Source: Ehretia macrophylla
Lineage: Eukaryota; Streptophyta; Magnoliopsida; Boraginales; Ehretiaceae
Direction: 5' to 3'
Assembly (NCBI GenBank): GCA_037974665.1
Contig: CM075765.1
Span: 56,367,747 to 56,431,746 of the forward strand
DNA length: 64,000 bases
The position numbers and the translations under genes are program-made. Below the pieces are notes generated by a model. It ran no database searches and was not told the origin of the DNA. It was given only the letters and a program-made list of their open reading frames with translations. Shown one piece after another: positions 10,781 through 22,676 of this stretch (positions are counted from its first letter, which is position 1; each line of letters begins with the position of its first letter).

Positions 10781-13057
10781 TGTAATACCCGAGCCCGGAA
10801 TGTGAAAATTCTTTGTTTATTATTTTGAAAATTATATTTCCTTAAATTCTTTGTGAATTAATTGTTACTTCCTCGCCGTCGCAACGTTCATTGCATTTAA
10901 GGAGCGATAGCTAGATAACGATTTCTAGTCCTTAGCAAATAGTGAAACTAGTATTTAGATGACTTAAATTTTATATTTGAAATGTTGCTAGCTTTAATTG
11001 ATCTTACCTTAGCTAAAATGGCTTTAAAACGCACAAAATAGGGCCCTTTGACCAAGTCTTAAGTTGTTTGACCTTGGACCTTTGACCCTTTGACCATTTG
11101 ATACTTAAATAAGCATTTAAATAAGCAAAATAAAAAAAAACAGCAGCAAAACAGAGGAGCAGGCCGTGAGTTTCCAAGAGAAAAAAAAAACCCTTTCAAC
11201 TTCCAATCGATCAATCTTCGCGAGAGCTCGTGCGGGGTGATTTCCGAGGCAACTAGCGTTGTTTTCCTAGCAACTAGGAGTACCTGAGGTGAGGGAAACA
11301 TGTTATTTGCGCATTTAAATGTTATGTATGTTAACTTTGTCAATTTCGAGATTTATCCGTAGATCGTTATCTAAAGCGATTTGATGCTTCTAGAATGTTC
11401 CTTGGCATTTGTAGAACATGTATTTATAGCTTTGTAACATTTTCTGCAGTTAAATGTTGTGATTGCAAATTAAATTGTTAATTGAATAGTGTTTTATGAA
11501 TAGTAAAACCTTGAACGTTGAAGTTGCGCTGTTATGTTTTCTGTTAATGTAGAAATGTGCTAGGTACGCTAGAATGCTAAAATGTGTGGTTTGTTTGGGT
11601 GCCGTAGTGGAAAAAACGAGAATTATGCCTTTGGGAAAGTCGGGGTCGTTTAGGTCGACTTTAGCATTTTCTCGTTTTGCGTGTTGGCATTGCTTTGGGA
11701 AGCCATGGAAGCACTTTTGGTGCAATTATGGCGTTGGTTGGGTGTTTGGTTGATATAGTTGTAGTTCAAACGAGAAAGGGGGAAATCGGGGCTTTGTGCG
11801 AGTTCTAGGGTAAAGTAAGGTTTCGAGGTCTTTAGACGTGCCTTATGGTGACATAGGAGGGTTGGCGAAGTCGTTTTCCAGAACTCGTGACTCGTTTGGA
11901 AATGGTAGCGTTTTGATAGTTGGGGCCGATTTGTGTTTTTGTGTGTTTTCTTGTCTTTATGCCTATAGAATGCTTAGAATTACTTGAAATACTTGTTTGA
12001 GTTGTTTTGGATTGAATTGCTTATCAATTGTTGCTATTGCGTGCGAGAGTAACCTACTTTGTTATTCTCCCACGTGTGGCTTTATCGCTTGTTTATCGCC
12101 TTGTATCGAGTCTTGCATTGCATAGTGTCTCGCGCGTGAGTGATGGGCCTCTCTGGGTAGCCTTGGGTTGCCAGTGTTGGTTGCTCTAGCTCCGCTGCTA
12201 TTCCCTTTCTCGCTTGGGTTGCCTCCCAAGGAGATTTGGGTCGTAGGTTGATGGATTCTTCTGGGGTATTCCAAACTGGTGTTATAAGGTGGTTTGGGCC
12301 GGCGCGTCGTCATCGAATTCGTGTTTGAAAGTTGCTCGTGAAAAGAGTATCGTATCCTTTGAATGAGTGTTTGCAGCTTTAAATACTTACCTTGCTTTAT
12401 TGTTGGCTTTGGTTGTATCTTTATATGATTTGTATGTATTGCTTGGCTAATTGCATTGCATACTTCTCTCATCTCCGTCCTTGAGACCAATTGCCCTCGC
12501 TGAGCAATAGTTTTTGCTCATTCATCTCTATACTATGTTTTTTACAGGAGTAGTTGAAGCAGACCCTCTCAAGGTAATAGAGGAGGAGGAGCAGGTGGAG
12601 GTGTTTCCGTGATAGCACTTCTCTGCTTTGCTGGTGGTTGGTTACCAGTTTTTGTGCGAACCTTGCTTGTTATGTATATTGCGTAGAGGTCGCTTCATTT
12701 TGAGGCTTGTAGCCTTGTATATATTTTCTAGTTTGAGGCCTCTATGGTCTTATATTGTATAAGTTGAAAGAATGTAAAGTTGTAACTTACACTCTTGTGA
12801 CTAGTAAGAAAATGCATGCTATTGGAATTGATTAGTGGCATAAATACTTGTGCAGTATGCATATCATTTTTGGCTTCGAAAGTTGGATAATAAGAAATGT
12901 ATGTTTTGAAGAAAGTTGGCTTGTTTTGATTATTATATGGCTTTCGCAAGTGTTATATTGATTTTAGGGTTTTCGGATCGTCCGCGGTACAGAGGAAACT
13001 CCGTCCGTGTGTCGGGTCCGGGCTTGGCCTTTTGCGGGGTCGGGTCGGGGCGTGACA
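10781..13057 (+). repeat. Solo Tekay LTR (2277 bp) nested in the LARD1 LTR
   Basis: It starts TGTAATACCCGAGCCCGG and ends GGGTCGGGGCGTGACA, flanked by TSD GTGTC. It is the reverse orientation of the LTR at 5222-7500 and aligns along its length. The shared landmarks are CCTACTTTGTTATTCTCCC (about 12050-12070), the GC-rich block (12120-12310) and TTTTTTACAG (12538-12547). No internal element sequence remains, so it arose by LTR-LTR recombination. Confidence 0.95.
12548..12612 (+). other. Acidic mini-reading frame behind a splice-acceptor-like site in the Tekay LTR, copy 2
   Basis: After TTTTTTACAG the frame reads GVVEADPLKVIEEEEQVEVFP and stops at TGA (12610-12612). Compared with copy 1 (5668-5732) several residues differ, yet frame, length, acidic character and stop are kept. 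Function unknown. Confidence 0.5.
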
Positions 13058-15651
13058 GTGTCCAACCATTCAAACACCTCAAGGCCATCCAAGCCTTGGT
13101 TCTAAGCAAGCGAACACAAGTAAATATACATTTCCAGTTTAAAAACTAACCTATCTCTTCTCATCTTTGACAAGTACATTCATGCTTGGTAATAAAACTA
13201 TATTAACCTATTGCATAAAATAAACTATCATACCATTCTAATAAACATAGTTAAGTTAATTACATAACTTTTAACACTAAATACATACAATACATGAAGC
13301 ATACATCCTTGCATCTTGGACAACTCAAGCCATATAGCATGCAAGACAACTCTTCAAGCACGATCTATCACATAACCACGAACTTTTCAGCTAACATGGT
13401 ATTTCCTTAAATGTGGTGGTAAGGAGTGAGTATACACAACACGTATACTCAGTGACGGCAAAACATATATCACGGTGGAGAAAAAGAAGATCGTGCAGTG
13501 CAAATAGGTACAGTTAAGCAATATAATAAATAAGAAATCATTCAATATAAACGACAATACAATAAACAATTAAAGAAGCATTAACACAACCATTCAAAGC
13601 TATACCACACTTTGAAGGTCACGGTTCACTCATACGAGCAATGTACCATTTCATGAGCAATACATCAATCTCGAGCTTGATGTTGACAACGATGACAATA
13701 AACACGCAACCACCTTATAACTTCCACTGGGTGTACTCCGGATGTACCCCGACTCATCTACGACCCAAATCTCCCAGGGCGGCACCCCTAGCGAGAATGG
13801 GAATAGGACACGGAGCTAGAGCAAACCAACCTTGGCAGCCCGAGACTGCCCAGAGAGGCCCATCACTCACGTGCCTGACACTATGCAATGCAATACGAGA
13901 TACGAGCAATAAACGAGCGATAGCACCAAAGTACAGATTAATATCAATTTTCAATATATCAAGCACTTAAAATCAATAGTAGCAATTAATTGACATTTCA
14001 AGCAAGATTATCATTATTAACAACAAGAACACCGATTAAACAAGCAATAGGAGTTCAAACACGAAAAATGACAAATAACATTATTTAATCTCTAACTTTC
14101 AAAGGCAATTACGAGCAAACGAGCTACAAGATTAGGAAACCGATTTCACTACATTCACTTAGGCACTACAAGGCATGATCCTATGTCACGAAACTTCATT
14201 TTCCCAACCGAAGCCCGAAAGTCCACCTACTGCGTTTGAACTACAGCTATGTCAACCGGACACTCAATCAACGCCACAACAGCGCGAAAAGTGCTTCCAT
14301 ACCCTCAATAGCAAAACCCCCAACTCAATTCTAGCACGGTCAACTCTGGGTCAAACGGCCCCTTTACATTTCTTTGTCTAATTTCCAATTTTAACAAAGG
14401 CCAGTCCGTTTTTATTGCACATTTTATCTTTCTATCAGCAATGGCACTTATCCAAATCAAGAAATAGCAATTCGAATCAAAATCCGAAATTCTAGGGTTT
14501 TACTATTCAAAATCACTATTCACTATTCTTTCCCAATTTTAAATTTTCGTTTCTAGCCGTAAAAATCGCTAAATAACTAACAAGCAATGCTCTACAAATC
14601 CTAAGGAAGTTATTTCAAGCAATAACAGGCATTATAACGCAATAAATATCAAATCTGAAAATTTGAAACAAAAATCAAATTCAATAAAAAATGCACAAAA
14701 ACGTGAAAACCCTCACAGAGATTGAACACCAAGACCCGCAACAACCCTAGCCACGATCCTTGCTCGATTCCACGCATGATTGCACAAGAAAAAATGGAAG
14801 CAAAATCTTTTTTTTTCTCTTGGGGAGTTTCGGCCATTGGGGGGGGGGGGACAAATGGGGCATTTTGCAATTTTTTTTATGTTATGTTTATTGAGTTTGA
14901 ATAAAAAGGATGACTAAGGGCATTTTGGTCATTTTGGCATAGTCAAATACAAGTTAAAAATGGTAAACAAGCTCATTTAATTAGCATTTAGTCTAATTCA
15001 AGTTAAAACAATGCAATTTTAATGAAAACCAACTAAAACTAACTAAATTAAACTAGAAACGCTATTCACAAAATCCGAGAAATATTCTTCTAACTTGCAT
15101 TTTCGAAATGCTACGATCGAACGGTCAATAAACGATCGCAAATCAAATGATGAGTAATAACATAAAACTATAATTTTTGAAAAGTAGAATAGTAGAATAG
15201 TTTAAAATTCACTCCGGCTCGGAGTTATTTTTCTCATTTAATTGAAAACCGAGTAATTAAATGCAAGAAAATTCAAACCGATTATTAAAATAATCAAAAA
15301 AATCAAAATTATCAATATTCATTTAAAAATAATTAATTTAACTATTTCTAGAATATTTTAAAGAATTATGAAATTAATGCTAAGATACGAATGAACAAGT
15401 TAATATAAACACAAAATCAAATGCAATTAAATACTAACATTTAAGATGACACTTAATTAAATACAAGAAAGTAAATCCAATTACTATAAATAATAAAAAT
15501 ATGTAATAATCTTTTAATTAATAAATTTTAAAATTATTGAATGCTTCTAAAAGAAATTTCAAAATAGTGCAACATGGATGATTAACTAATTAAACACCTA
15601 ATTAAATGCAGTTAAATGGCATTAAATGCGTGCCGAGTTCGGGTTATGACA

Positions 15652-17379
15652 TCTTTCCCCCCTTAAAACAATTGCGTCCTCGCAATTCTTCTTCCAATAA
15701 AACTCAACAAAATCTGAAATCCAACTCTGACCACTCTTCATTGGTTGCTGAGCAAGTATACTAAACATGAAGGCAAATATCTAGCTTAAGAATAAATTCC
15801 AAGTAATAATGCTGAATAAAGGCTCAAATGAAGATTCCACCCAGAGATCCAAAGAAGTACCCCGCTGGTCATGAATTTCATAGAATAATTCCCTGTTAGA
15901 AGTGCTAAGGAAAGTACTAAGAAAACCCTATCAAATATAATTCAAAAGTTCTAGAGAAGTCTTCCAAATAATAACCCCATAGGATAACCAATTAGATCCT
16001 GAGTACTGCTATCAAATGCTGAGAAGAATGTCAACGAAAATAGCAAAGAAAATATAATGTGCCCAATAAGACAATCAAGTTGAATAACAAATATAGTTTC
16101 CCAGCTAGACAAAAAACCTAAAGGAAAATACCGAGCAGGTGCACAGTATACAAAACCAAACTCCGAGGCCTCTTCACTGTTTGCCAAGTGAGAACTTTAT
16201 ACAACTTACCACCAAGAAAGCCCAAAGTATTACACAGCATACCGTAAGCGATATGAGATAATAAGTCTGAACAAAATTCCAAGTGTAAGACTTCCAATAG
16301 TGCCAACAAGGAAAATACTAGTAGAATGCCCACTAAGAATTCCAAAGAATACCATAAGTAGTACTATACAATAAGTCTGATAGGAATTCCAAATACCAAA
16401 CCTACTGAGGAACACTAAAGAAAATACCCGAAACAATGCTCTAGTAAGAAAGTACCAAGGATTGCCCAATAAGTAAGTACTAGATAAATGGCCACTAAGA
16501 ATTCTAGAGAATGCCATTGAAGAATTTCCAATAAGGGATGCCAGTAACACACCAATAAAGACCGAGATACATATGCCATAGATAATACCATGCATTAAGT
16601 CCGATTGAAACCACAATAGCCAAGTCTACCAAGAAGTGCCAATAAAAGTTCCAAGAATACCCAATAAGAAAACCAAAGAATACACCAGAGAACAGTCAAG
16701 TAGAACCTTAAAAGAAAGCTACTCTTTTACAACCGTTAAGCACAGAGGAGGACCTTAGAGATTCGCCAATAACTGAGCTCCAAAGACAAACAACAATTCC
16801 CAAATAAAGGCTAGTCAAATACTACTCATTCCCGTCAATCCACATAACTTGGACGGCCTGCTACTAACCACTTCTCTTTAGGGGAGGAAGAAGTCTTTCT
16901 TACCATTTCAACAGGACATGTATGAATGCCAAGATATCACAGTTATACATATATGCCTTAATCTATTATGCAAGGATGTTTGTAAAATACTTTATAAAAC
17001 AGTTTATTCAACAAAGTCACTCAAGAACAACAATCAAGTCAAGCACAACATAATCAATTCAAATCATGGCACAACCAATTCAAGACATTCCAATACACAC
17101 ATTACAATCAATACTTCAGGCAAATAACAATTCACGAGGTCGATTCGATTCACGATGCCAATTCGATACACGAGTAGTCACTTCACTTTACTTGAGAAAC
17201 ATTTAACACATAACACATAACTATATCACATAGGTGCATACATTCAAGTCAAGATACACAATCTCACAAACAAGCATACACTTTCAAGACATACTTAACA
17301 AGCATACAACCAATGGTTACTACCCGACAGACCGAGGACCCTGTCCTGGCTTATGAGCTAAACAATCTCTGATACCACC
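15652..17379 (-). other. LARD1 interior: PPT, degenerate repeats, PBS, no retrotransposon genes
   Basis: The left edge carries the polypurine tract, minus strand AAGGGGGGAAAGA (15652-15663), preceded by GCGAGGACGCAATTG as in Tekay-type elements. The right edge carries the PBS, minus strand TGGTATCAGAGATTG (17363-17377), a tRNA-iMet type. Between them the plus strand is A-rich with drifting repeats of an ACTAAGAATTCCAAAGAAT-like unit: 16311-16355 and 16477-16521 are two related copies about 166 bases apart. Open frames on the minus strand are hydrophobic but follow from T-rich repeats. The interior of LARD2 (39728-41487) is homologous. Confidence 0.8.
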
Positions 17380-20130
17380 TGTAATACCCCAATCCCTCTC
17401 GAGGCCGGGAGTTCTACCAATAAATCTAATCGCAACCCAATTCCAAACCCGGGCATAAAATTTAAGGAAAACGGATGGAGTCTCCCCTGTTTCTAGGCAA
17501 AATGCAAACCTGCGATAGCATATAAGTAGACCAATATCATGTCCAACTATTCAAACACCTCAAGGCCATCCAAGCCTTGCCCCCCAACAACCAAACACAA
17601 GTAAATATACATTTCCAGTTTAAAACCTAACCTTTCTCTTCTCATCTTTGACAAGTACATTCATGCTTGGCAATTAAACTATACTAACCTATTGCATAAA
17701 ATAGACTATCATACCATTCTAACAAACCTAGTTAAGTTAATTACATAACTTTTAACACTAAATACATACAATACATGAAGCATACATCTTTGCATCTTGG
17801 ACAACTCAAGCCATATAGCATGCAAGGCAACTCTTCAAGCACGATCTATCACATAACCACGAACTTTCCAACTAACATGGAATTTCCTGAAATGTGGTGG
17901 TGAGGAGTGAGTATACACAACACGTATACTTATGAGGGCAAAACATATATCGAGGTGGAAAGAAAGAAGATCGTCCAATGCAAATAGGTACAGTTAAGCA
18001 ATATAACCAATAAGAAAGTATTCAATATAAACGACAATACAATAAACAATTAAAGAAGGCATTAACACAACCAGTCAAAGCTATACCACACTTTGAAGAC
18101 TATGGTTCACTCATACGAGCAATGTACTATTTCACGAGCAATACATCAATCTCGAGCTTGATGTTGACAACGATGACAATAAGTGCGCAACCACCTAATA
18201 ACTTCCACTGGGTGTACTCCGGATGTACTTCGACACATCTACAACCCAAATCTCCCAGGGCAACACCCCTAGCAAAAATAGGAATAGGACACGGAGTTAG
18301 AGCAACAAACCCTGGCAGCCCGAGACTGCCCAGAGAGGCCCATCACTCACGCGCCTGACACTATGCAATGCAATACGAGATACAAGTAATAAACGAGCTA
18401 TAGCACCAAAGTACAAATTAATATCAATTTTCAATATATCAAGCACTTAAAATTAATAGTAGCAATTAATTGACATTTCAAGCAAGATTATCATTATTAA
18501 TAATAAGAACATCGATTAAACAAGCAATAGCAGTTCAAACACGAAAAATGACAAATAACATTATTTAATATCTAACTTTCAAAGGCAATTACGAGCAAAC
18601 GAGCTACAAGATTAGGAAACCGATTTCACTACATTCACTTAGGCACTACAAGGTACGTTCCTATGTCACGAAACTTCATTTTCCCAAGCGAAGCCCGAAA
18701 GTCCACATACTGCGTTTGAACTACAGCTATGTCAACCGGACACTCAATCAATGCCACAACAGCGCCAAAAGTGCTTCCATGCCCTCAATAGCAAAACCTC
18801 CAACTCAATTCGAGCACGGTCAACTCTTGGTCAAATGGCCCCTTTACGTTTCTTTGTCTAATTTCCAATTTTAACAAAGGCCGGTCCGTTTTTATTGCAC
18901 ATTTTATCTTTCTATCATTAATGACACCTATCCAAATCAAGAAATAGCAATTCAGATAAAAAATCCGAAAATCTAGGGTTTTACTATTCAAAATCACTAT
19001 TCACTATTCTTCCCCAATTTCAATTTACGTTTCTAGTTGTAAAAATCGCTAAATAACTAACAAGCAATGCTCTACGAACCCTAAGGAAGTTATTTCAAGT
19101 AATAGCAGGCATTAAAACGCAATAAATATCAAATCTGAAAATTTGAAACAAAAATCAAATTCAATTAAAAATGCACAAAAATGTGAAAACCCTTACAGAG
19201 ATTGAAGATCAAGACCCGCAAGGACCCGAGCCACGATCCTTGATCGATTCCACGCATGATTGCACAAGAAAAAATGTAAGCAAAATCTTTTTTTTTTCTC
19301 TTGGGGAGTTTCGGCCATGGGGGGGGGACAAATGGGGCATTTTGCAATTTGTTTTTATGTTATGTTTATTGAGTTTGAATAAAAAGGATGACTAAGGGCA
19401 TTTTTGTCATTTTGGCAAAGTCAAATACAAGTTAAAAATGGTCAACAAGCTCATTTAATTAGCATTTAGTCTAATTCAAGTTAACACAATGCAATTTTAA
19501 TGAAAACCAACTAAAACTAACTAAATTAAACTAGAAACACTATTCACGAAATTCGAAAAATATTCTTCTACCTTTCATTTTCGAAATTCTACAATCGAAC
19601 GGTCAATAAACGATCGCAAATCAAATGATGAGCAATAACATAAAACTATAATTTTTGAAAAGTAGAAAAGTAGAATAGTTTAAAATTCACTCCGGCTCGG
19701 AGTTACTTTTCAAATTTAATAGAAAACCGAGTAATTAAATGCAAGAAAATTAAAATCGATTATTAAAATAATCAAAACAATCAAAATAATCAATATTCAT
19801 TTAAAAACAAATAATTTAACTATTTCTAGAATATTTTAAATAATTATGAAATTAATGCTAAGCTACGAATGAACAAGTTAATATAAACACGTAATCAAAT
19901 GCAATTAAATACTAACATTTAATATGACTCTTAATTAAATATAAGAAAGTAAATCCAATTACTATAAATAATAAAAATAGTTAATAATCTTTTAATTAAT
20001 CAATATAAAAATTATTGAATGCTTTTAAAAGAAATATCAAAATAGTGCAAAAATGGATGATTAACTAATTAAACACTTAATTAAATGCAGTTAAATGCTA
20101 TTAAATGCGTGCCGGGTTCGGGGTATCACA
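17380..20130 (-). repeat. 5' LTR of LARD1 (2751 bp)
   Basis: It starts TGTAATACCCCAATCCC and ends TTCGGGGTATCACA on the plus strand, followed by TSD CTAAC (20131-20135). It matches the left LTR once the solo Tekay LTR is removed, with scattered substitutions, so the insertion is not recent. A splice-acceptor-like CACATTTCAG (minus strand, near 17890-17905) lies at the position equivalent to that of other LTR families, followed there by only a four-codon frame. Confidence 0.93.
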
Positions 20131-20135
20131 CTAAC

Positions 20136-20569
20136 TTAGCCAGCTTCTCAATCTGCTCAGTCATGTACAATACATGATCAGTGACGGAAGTCCCTTATCT
20201 CATTCTAGTGCTGAATATGACACAAGAGGTCCTATGTCTTTGTGCGTCATCAAATGTGCCGAAAGATTCATTCAATGCTTGAATGATGTCCTCAAGTTGT
20301 GTTTCCTCAAATTTGCGACTGAATTCATCATTCATTGCAGCCCTCATGTTATAGCGAACTGTTATTCTATCATCAACCCATTTCTGATATCACCGACGAT
20401 TGGCAATAGTCGCTTGGGCAGTAGGTTCAGCAGGTACTAGATCAGACAGAATATACAGGATACATTCATGCTCGAGCACAATGCGCAATTTACAATACCA
20501 GCTATCATAATTTGGCTCGGTCAACTTTTCACTATCCTATAGTGATCTCAAAGACAACGTGTTAGCCAT
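20136..20569 (-). pseudogene. Copia gag, N-terminal half
   Basis: The minus frame starts at ATG 20569 (MANTLSLRSL) and reads LTEPNYDSWYCKLRIVLEHE and YILSDLVPAEPT, WVDDRITVRYNMRAAMNEF, FEETQLEDIIQALNESFG and VTDHVLYMTEQIEKLAKL, which is the gag domain common in Ty1/copia elements. Stops occur after RSL (TAG near 20538), after IANRR (TGA near 20399) and after STRMR (TAA near 20204). The frame runs into the LARD1 junction and continues at 10616. The start is supported by the leader and PBS lying upstream. Confidence 0.85.
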
Positions 20570-22649
20570 TAAATATGCAAATAATTGAAGTAAAGGAAAT
20601 AAATTAGCTAAAATATTAGAATTATCTAATCATATTAGACATAGGCCAGTGTCTAAAGGATTCACCCACTATTTTGTTCAGATTGATAGCCTCTACCTTC
20701 AATCCGAAGGAATTTTCGATCCAAATTCCTTTAGTGGGTATTAAGATCCAAATAATTGTACATAAGCCCGACGGAGGCCGGCCCACCTATGCATATTTAT
20801 CTGGTAGGTTCATAACCAGTTATTTCTCCAAATAACTCTCAGTGATCTCAATTCTGCCCCTAGCGCCCCTTCAGCAGGACGGAGGTCCTCCACTGAAAGG
20901 CCCAGTTAGATCAAACCATTAACATGATATCTCATAGTCCCTCTCTAAGCTTGATGAGTAGGCCTGATGGAGGCTAGTCCACCTACTTACCATCTCAAAG
21001 AGCTTCCATGAAATTCATATAGTGAATAATAATCCCAACACCTTGACGATAGCCAGGCCGGAGGGCCTCCAATGTTTATTAAGATGTTGGGCCCATTATT
21101 ATTCAATTTAATGGAAGACAGTGAGTTGAACATCCAATGTTCAACCCACTTAAAGGACCTAATAATTTAGAGGATTTTAATTATAGTATAATGATTGGTT
21201 TTATTTGCCTTATTATTAATTAATTCAATTAATTGATCACGAGAGATATATATAAATAAGGCATGCAAAATAATAAATTGAGCATAAATAATAGGTGGTT
21301 ATGGGCTTTCCTAATGTGGTCCACTAGAGCCATCATGGACCACTCTAGTCATGCAAATAAAGATTATTACATTTAATTGGGTTAACCTGGACATGCCCAA
21401 GCTTTCTAGAAATCAACTCCTTGATCCATGCTCCAAAGCCCTATCTCCATTAATTACATAAATATGATAGAGAACTCCTTCTAAAAGGAGGGAATACATT
21501 ACTTGGGTTAAAGATTTACAACCAGAAAAATAGAAGGCTGGACTCGCAGACCCAATTTAACCCAAATAAATAATTATAACAATTTATAACAATAAAATGC
21601 AAAAATCATCATGATATGCAAGCCCATAACCTCCTTTAAATCCATGTCATACATCATTAACACAAATAGGTATACACATAGACATTATATATAATTTCCA
21701 AGGCATTAAATCAATTTAATCAAATTAAATCGATATTTCTAATTAATTAAACTAATGTTAAATTAATTGGATGTCCTACAACAATATTCAAAATAAATAG
21801 TGTTAAAGAATCACAAATTAATAAACAATTTATTAATATTAGAAAAATTAACAATTAAGTTTAATATTTTTCCAATTAATTAAACTAACTGTCAATTAAT
21901 TGGATATCCTAAATTAATTCACCAAATTGATTTAGTTAAATAAATACAACTAATAAACTATTTACTAATTGCTATCTAAATTAACAATTAATTTAAATTT
22001 AATTAAACTCAATTTCAATACTATGTTTTTTTTTTTAATAATATGATCCTAGTGCAATTCTATGAAACTATTTCATATACCAAAATAATTAATAAACTTT
22101 TTTATTAATTGTTGATCAAAAATAAAATTTAATCCATATTGGATTAACACTATCAACTAATTAATATTAATTTGGACTTAGTTTAAATTAATTTAATAGT
22201 TGAGCCCAATGTTTCCAAACCATTTTAGAAATAGACATTTAATTATCATATAAGCCCAACATAAAAAAACAAGTAAAAAAATTAAGGCCCAATAGAATTA
22301 ATATATCCTAAGGTCTAAAGAATTAGAATTAACTTAAGCCCAACTCCTTGAGCCCAACAAGAAATAAAATAAATATAAGCAAGATTTGGCTGAACTGATC
22401 CAAAATGGGTCAAGCCCAATCCGATCAGACAGCCCATTAGGGGTCAGATCCTTTTTTTTTGCTACAGTACTCGCTACAGTACTCGCTATAATAATAGCTA
22501 CAGTACCATCGTTACAGTAACGCCGTACAGTACGCCCTTTTTTTTATTCTGCTACAGTAACAGTATGAAAAAAAAAATATATCAACCATATCATATAGGC
22601 AACGTATAATGTTGTATCAAATACATAAAATAAACACACTAAACGAGGT
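20570..22649 (-). other. Long untranslated leader of the copia element
   Basis: About 2.08 kb without a reading frame lie between gag and the PBS, as in BARE/Angela elements, which carry long leaders. The part 20750-21070 has three related GC-richer stretches (GCCCGACGGAGGCCGGCCCACC, then similar ones near 20955 and 21050). At 22460-22570 the motif GCTACAGTA or close variants recurs at least six times between T-runs. AT-rich sequence fills the rest. I see no ORF worth reporting. Confidence 0.6.
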
Positions 22650-22662
22650 GGCTCTGATACCA
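22650..22662 (-). other. Copia primer-binding site (tRNA-iMet)
   Basis: The minus strand reads TGGTATCAGAGCC, the usual plant initiator-Met PBS. The LTR end lies 14 or more bases to the right, a longer spacer than usual, so the exact LTR border is uncertain. Confidence 0.88.
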
Positions 22663-22676
22663 CTTCAGGAAATCCG

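Larger units (their letters stand above)
10617..15651 (-). repeat. 3' LTR of LARD1, split by a solo Tekay LTR
   Basis: LTR sequence is 10617-10780 and 13063-15651 (13058-13062 is the second TSD copy of the insert). It pairs with 17380-20130: the same TCTCGAGACCGGGAG head, the GTATACACAACACGTATACT imperfect palindrome region (about 13425-13450), the AT-rich tail and a G homopolymer (14841-14850, shorter at 19319-19326). In element sense it starts TGTCATAACCCGAAC and ends GGGGTGTTACA. No coding frame is supported in it. Confidence 0.92.
10617..20130 (-). mobile_element. LARD1: non-autonomous long-LTR element, complete, with TSD CTAAC
   Basis: The element has two LTRs (10617-15651 including a nested solo LTR; 17380-20130), a 1.73-kb interior without retrotransposon domains, a PBS for tRNA-iMet on the minus strand beside the right LTR, and a PPT beside the left LTR. 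It is therefore minus oriented, with 5' LTR right. After removing the nested insert and its TSD copy the left LTR is 2753 bp, the right one 2751 bp. PPT context (GCGAGGACGCAATTG then AAGGGGGG) and LTR termini resemble those of Tekay elements, so mobilisation by a Tekay-type element in trans is likely. The size and lack of coding capacity fit the LARD class. Confidence 0.9.

Noticed and set aside
12062..12490. 142-codon frame antisense to the Tekay LTR (PKPPYNTSLEYP...), with relatives at 5967-6218 and 42307-42504
   Set aside because: It lies in the conserved GC-rich LTR block and is antisense to the element. In the copy at about 62490-62760 and in LARD1 the frame is broken, so the similarity is nucleotide conservation.
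14841..14850. G homopolymer as a structural signal
   Set aside because: Its length differs between the two LARD1 LTRs, as expected for slippage, and the surrounding sequence shows no further G-runs for a quadruplex.
16230..16616. 128-codon hydrophobic frame in the LARD1 interior
   Set aside because: Hydrophobicity follows from T-rich repeats on that strand, and the LARD2 counterpart is interrupted and shifted. No domain.
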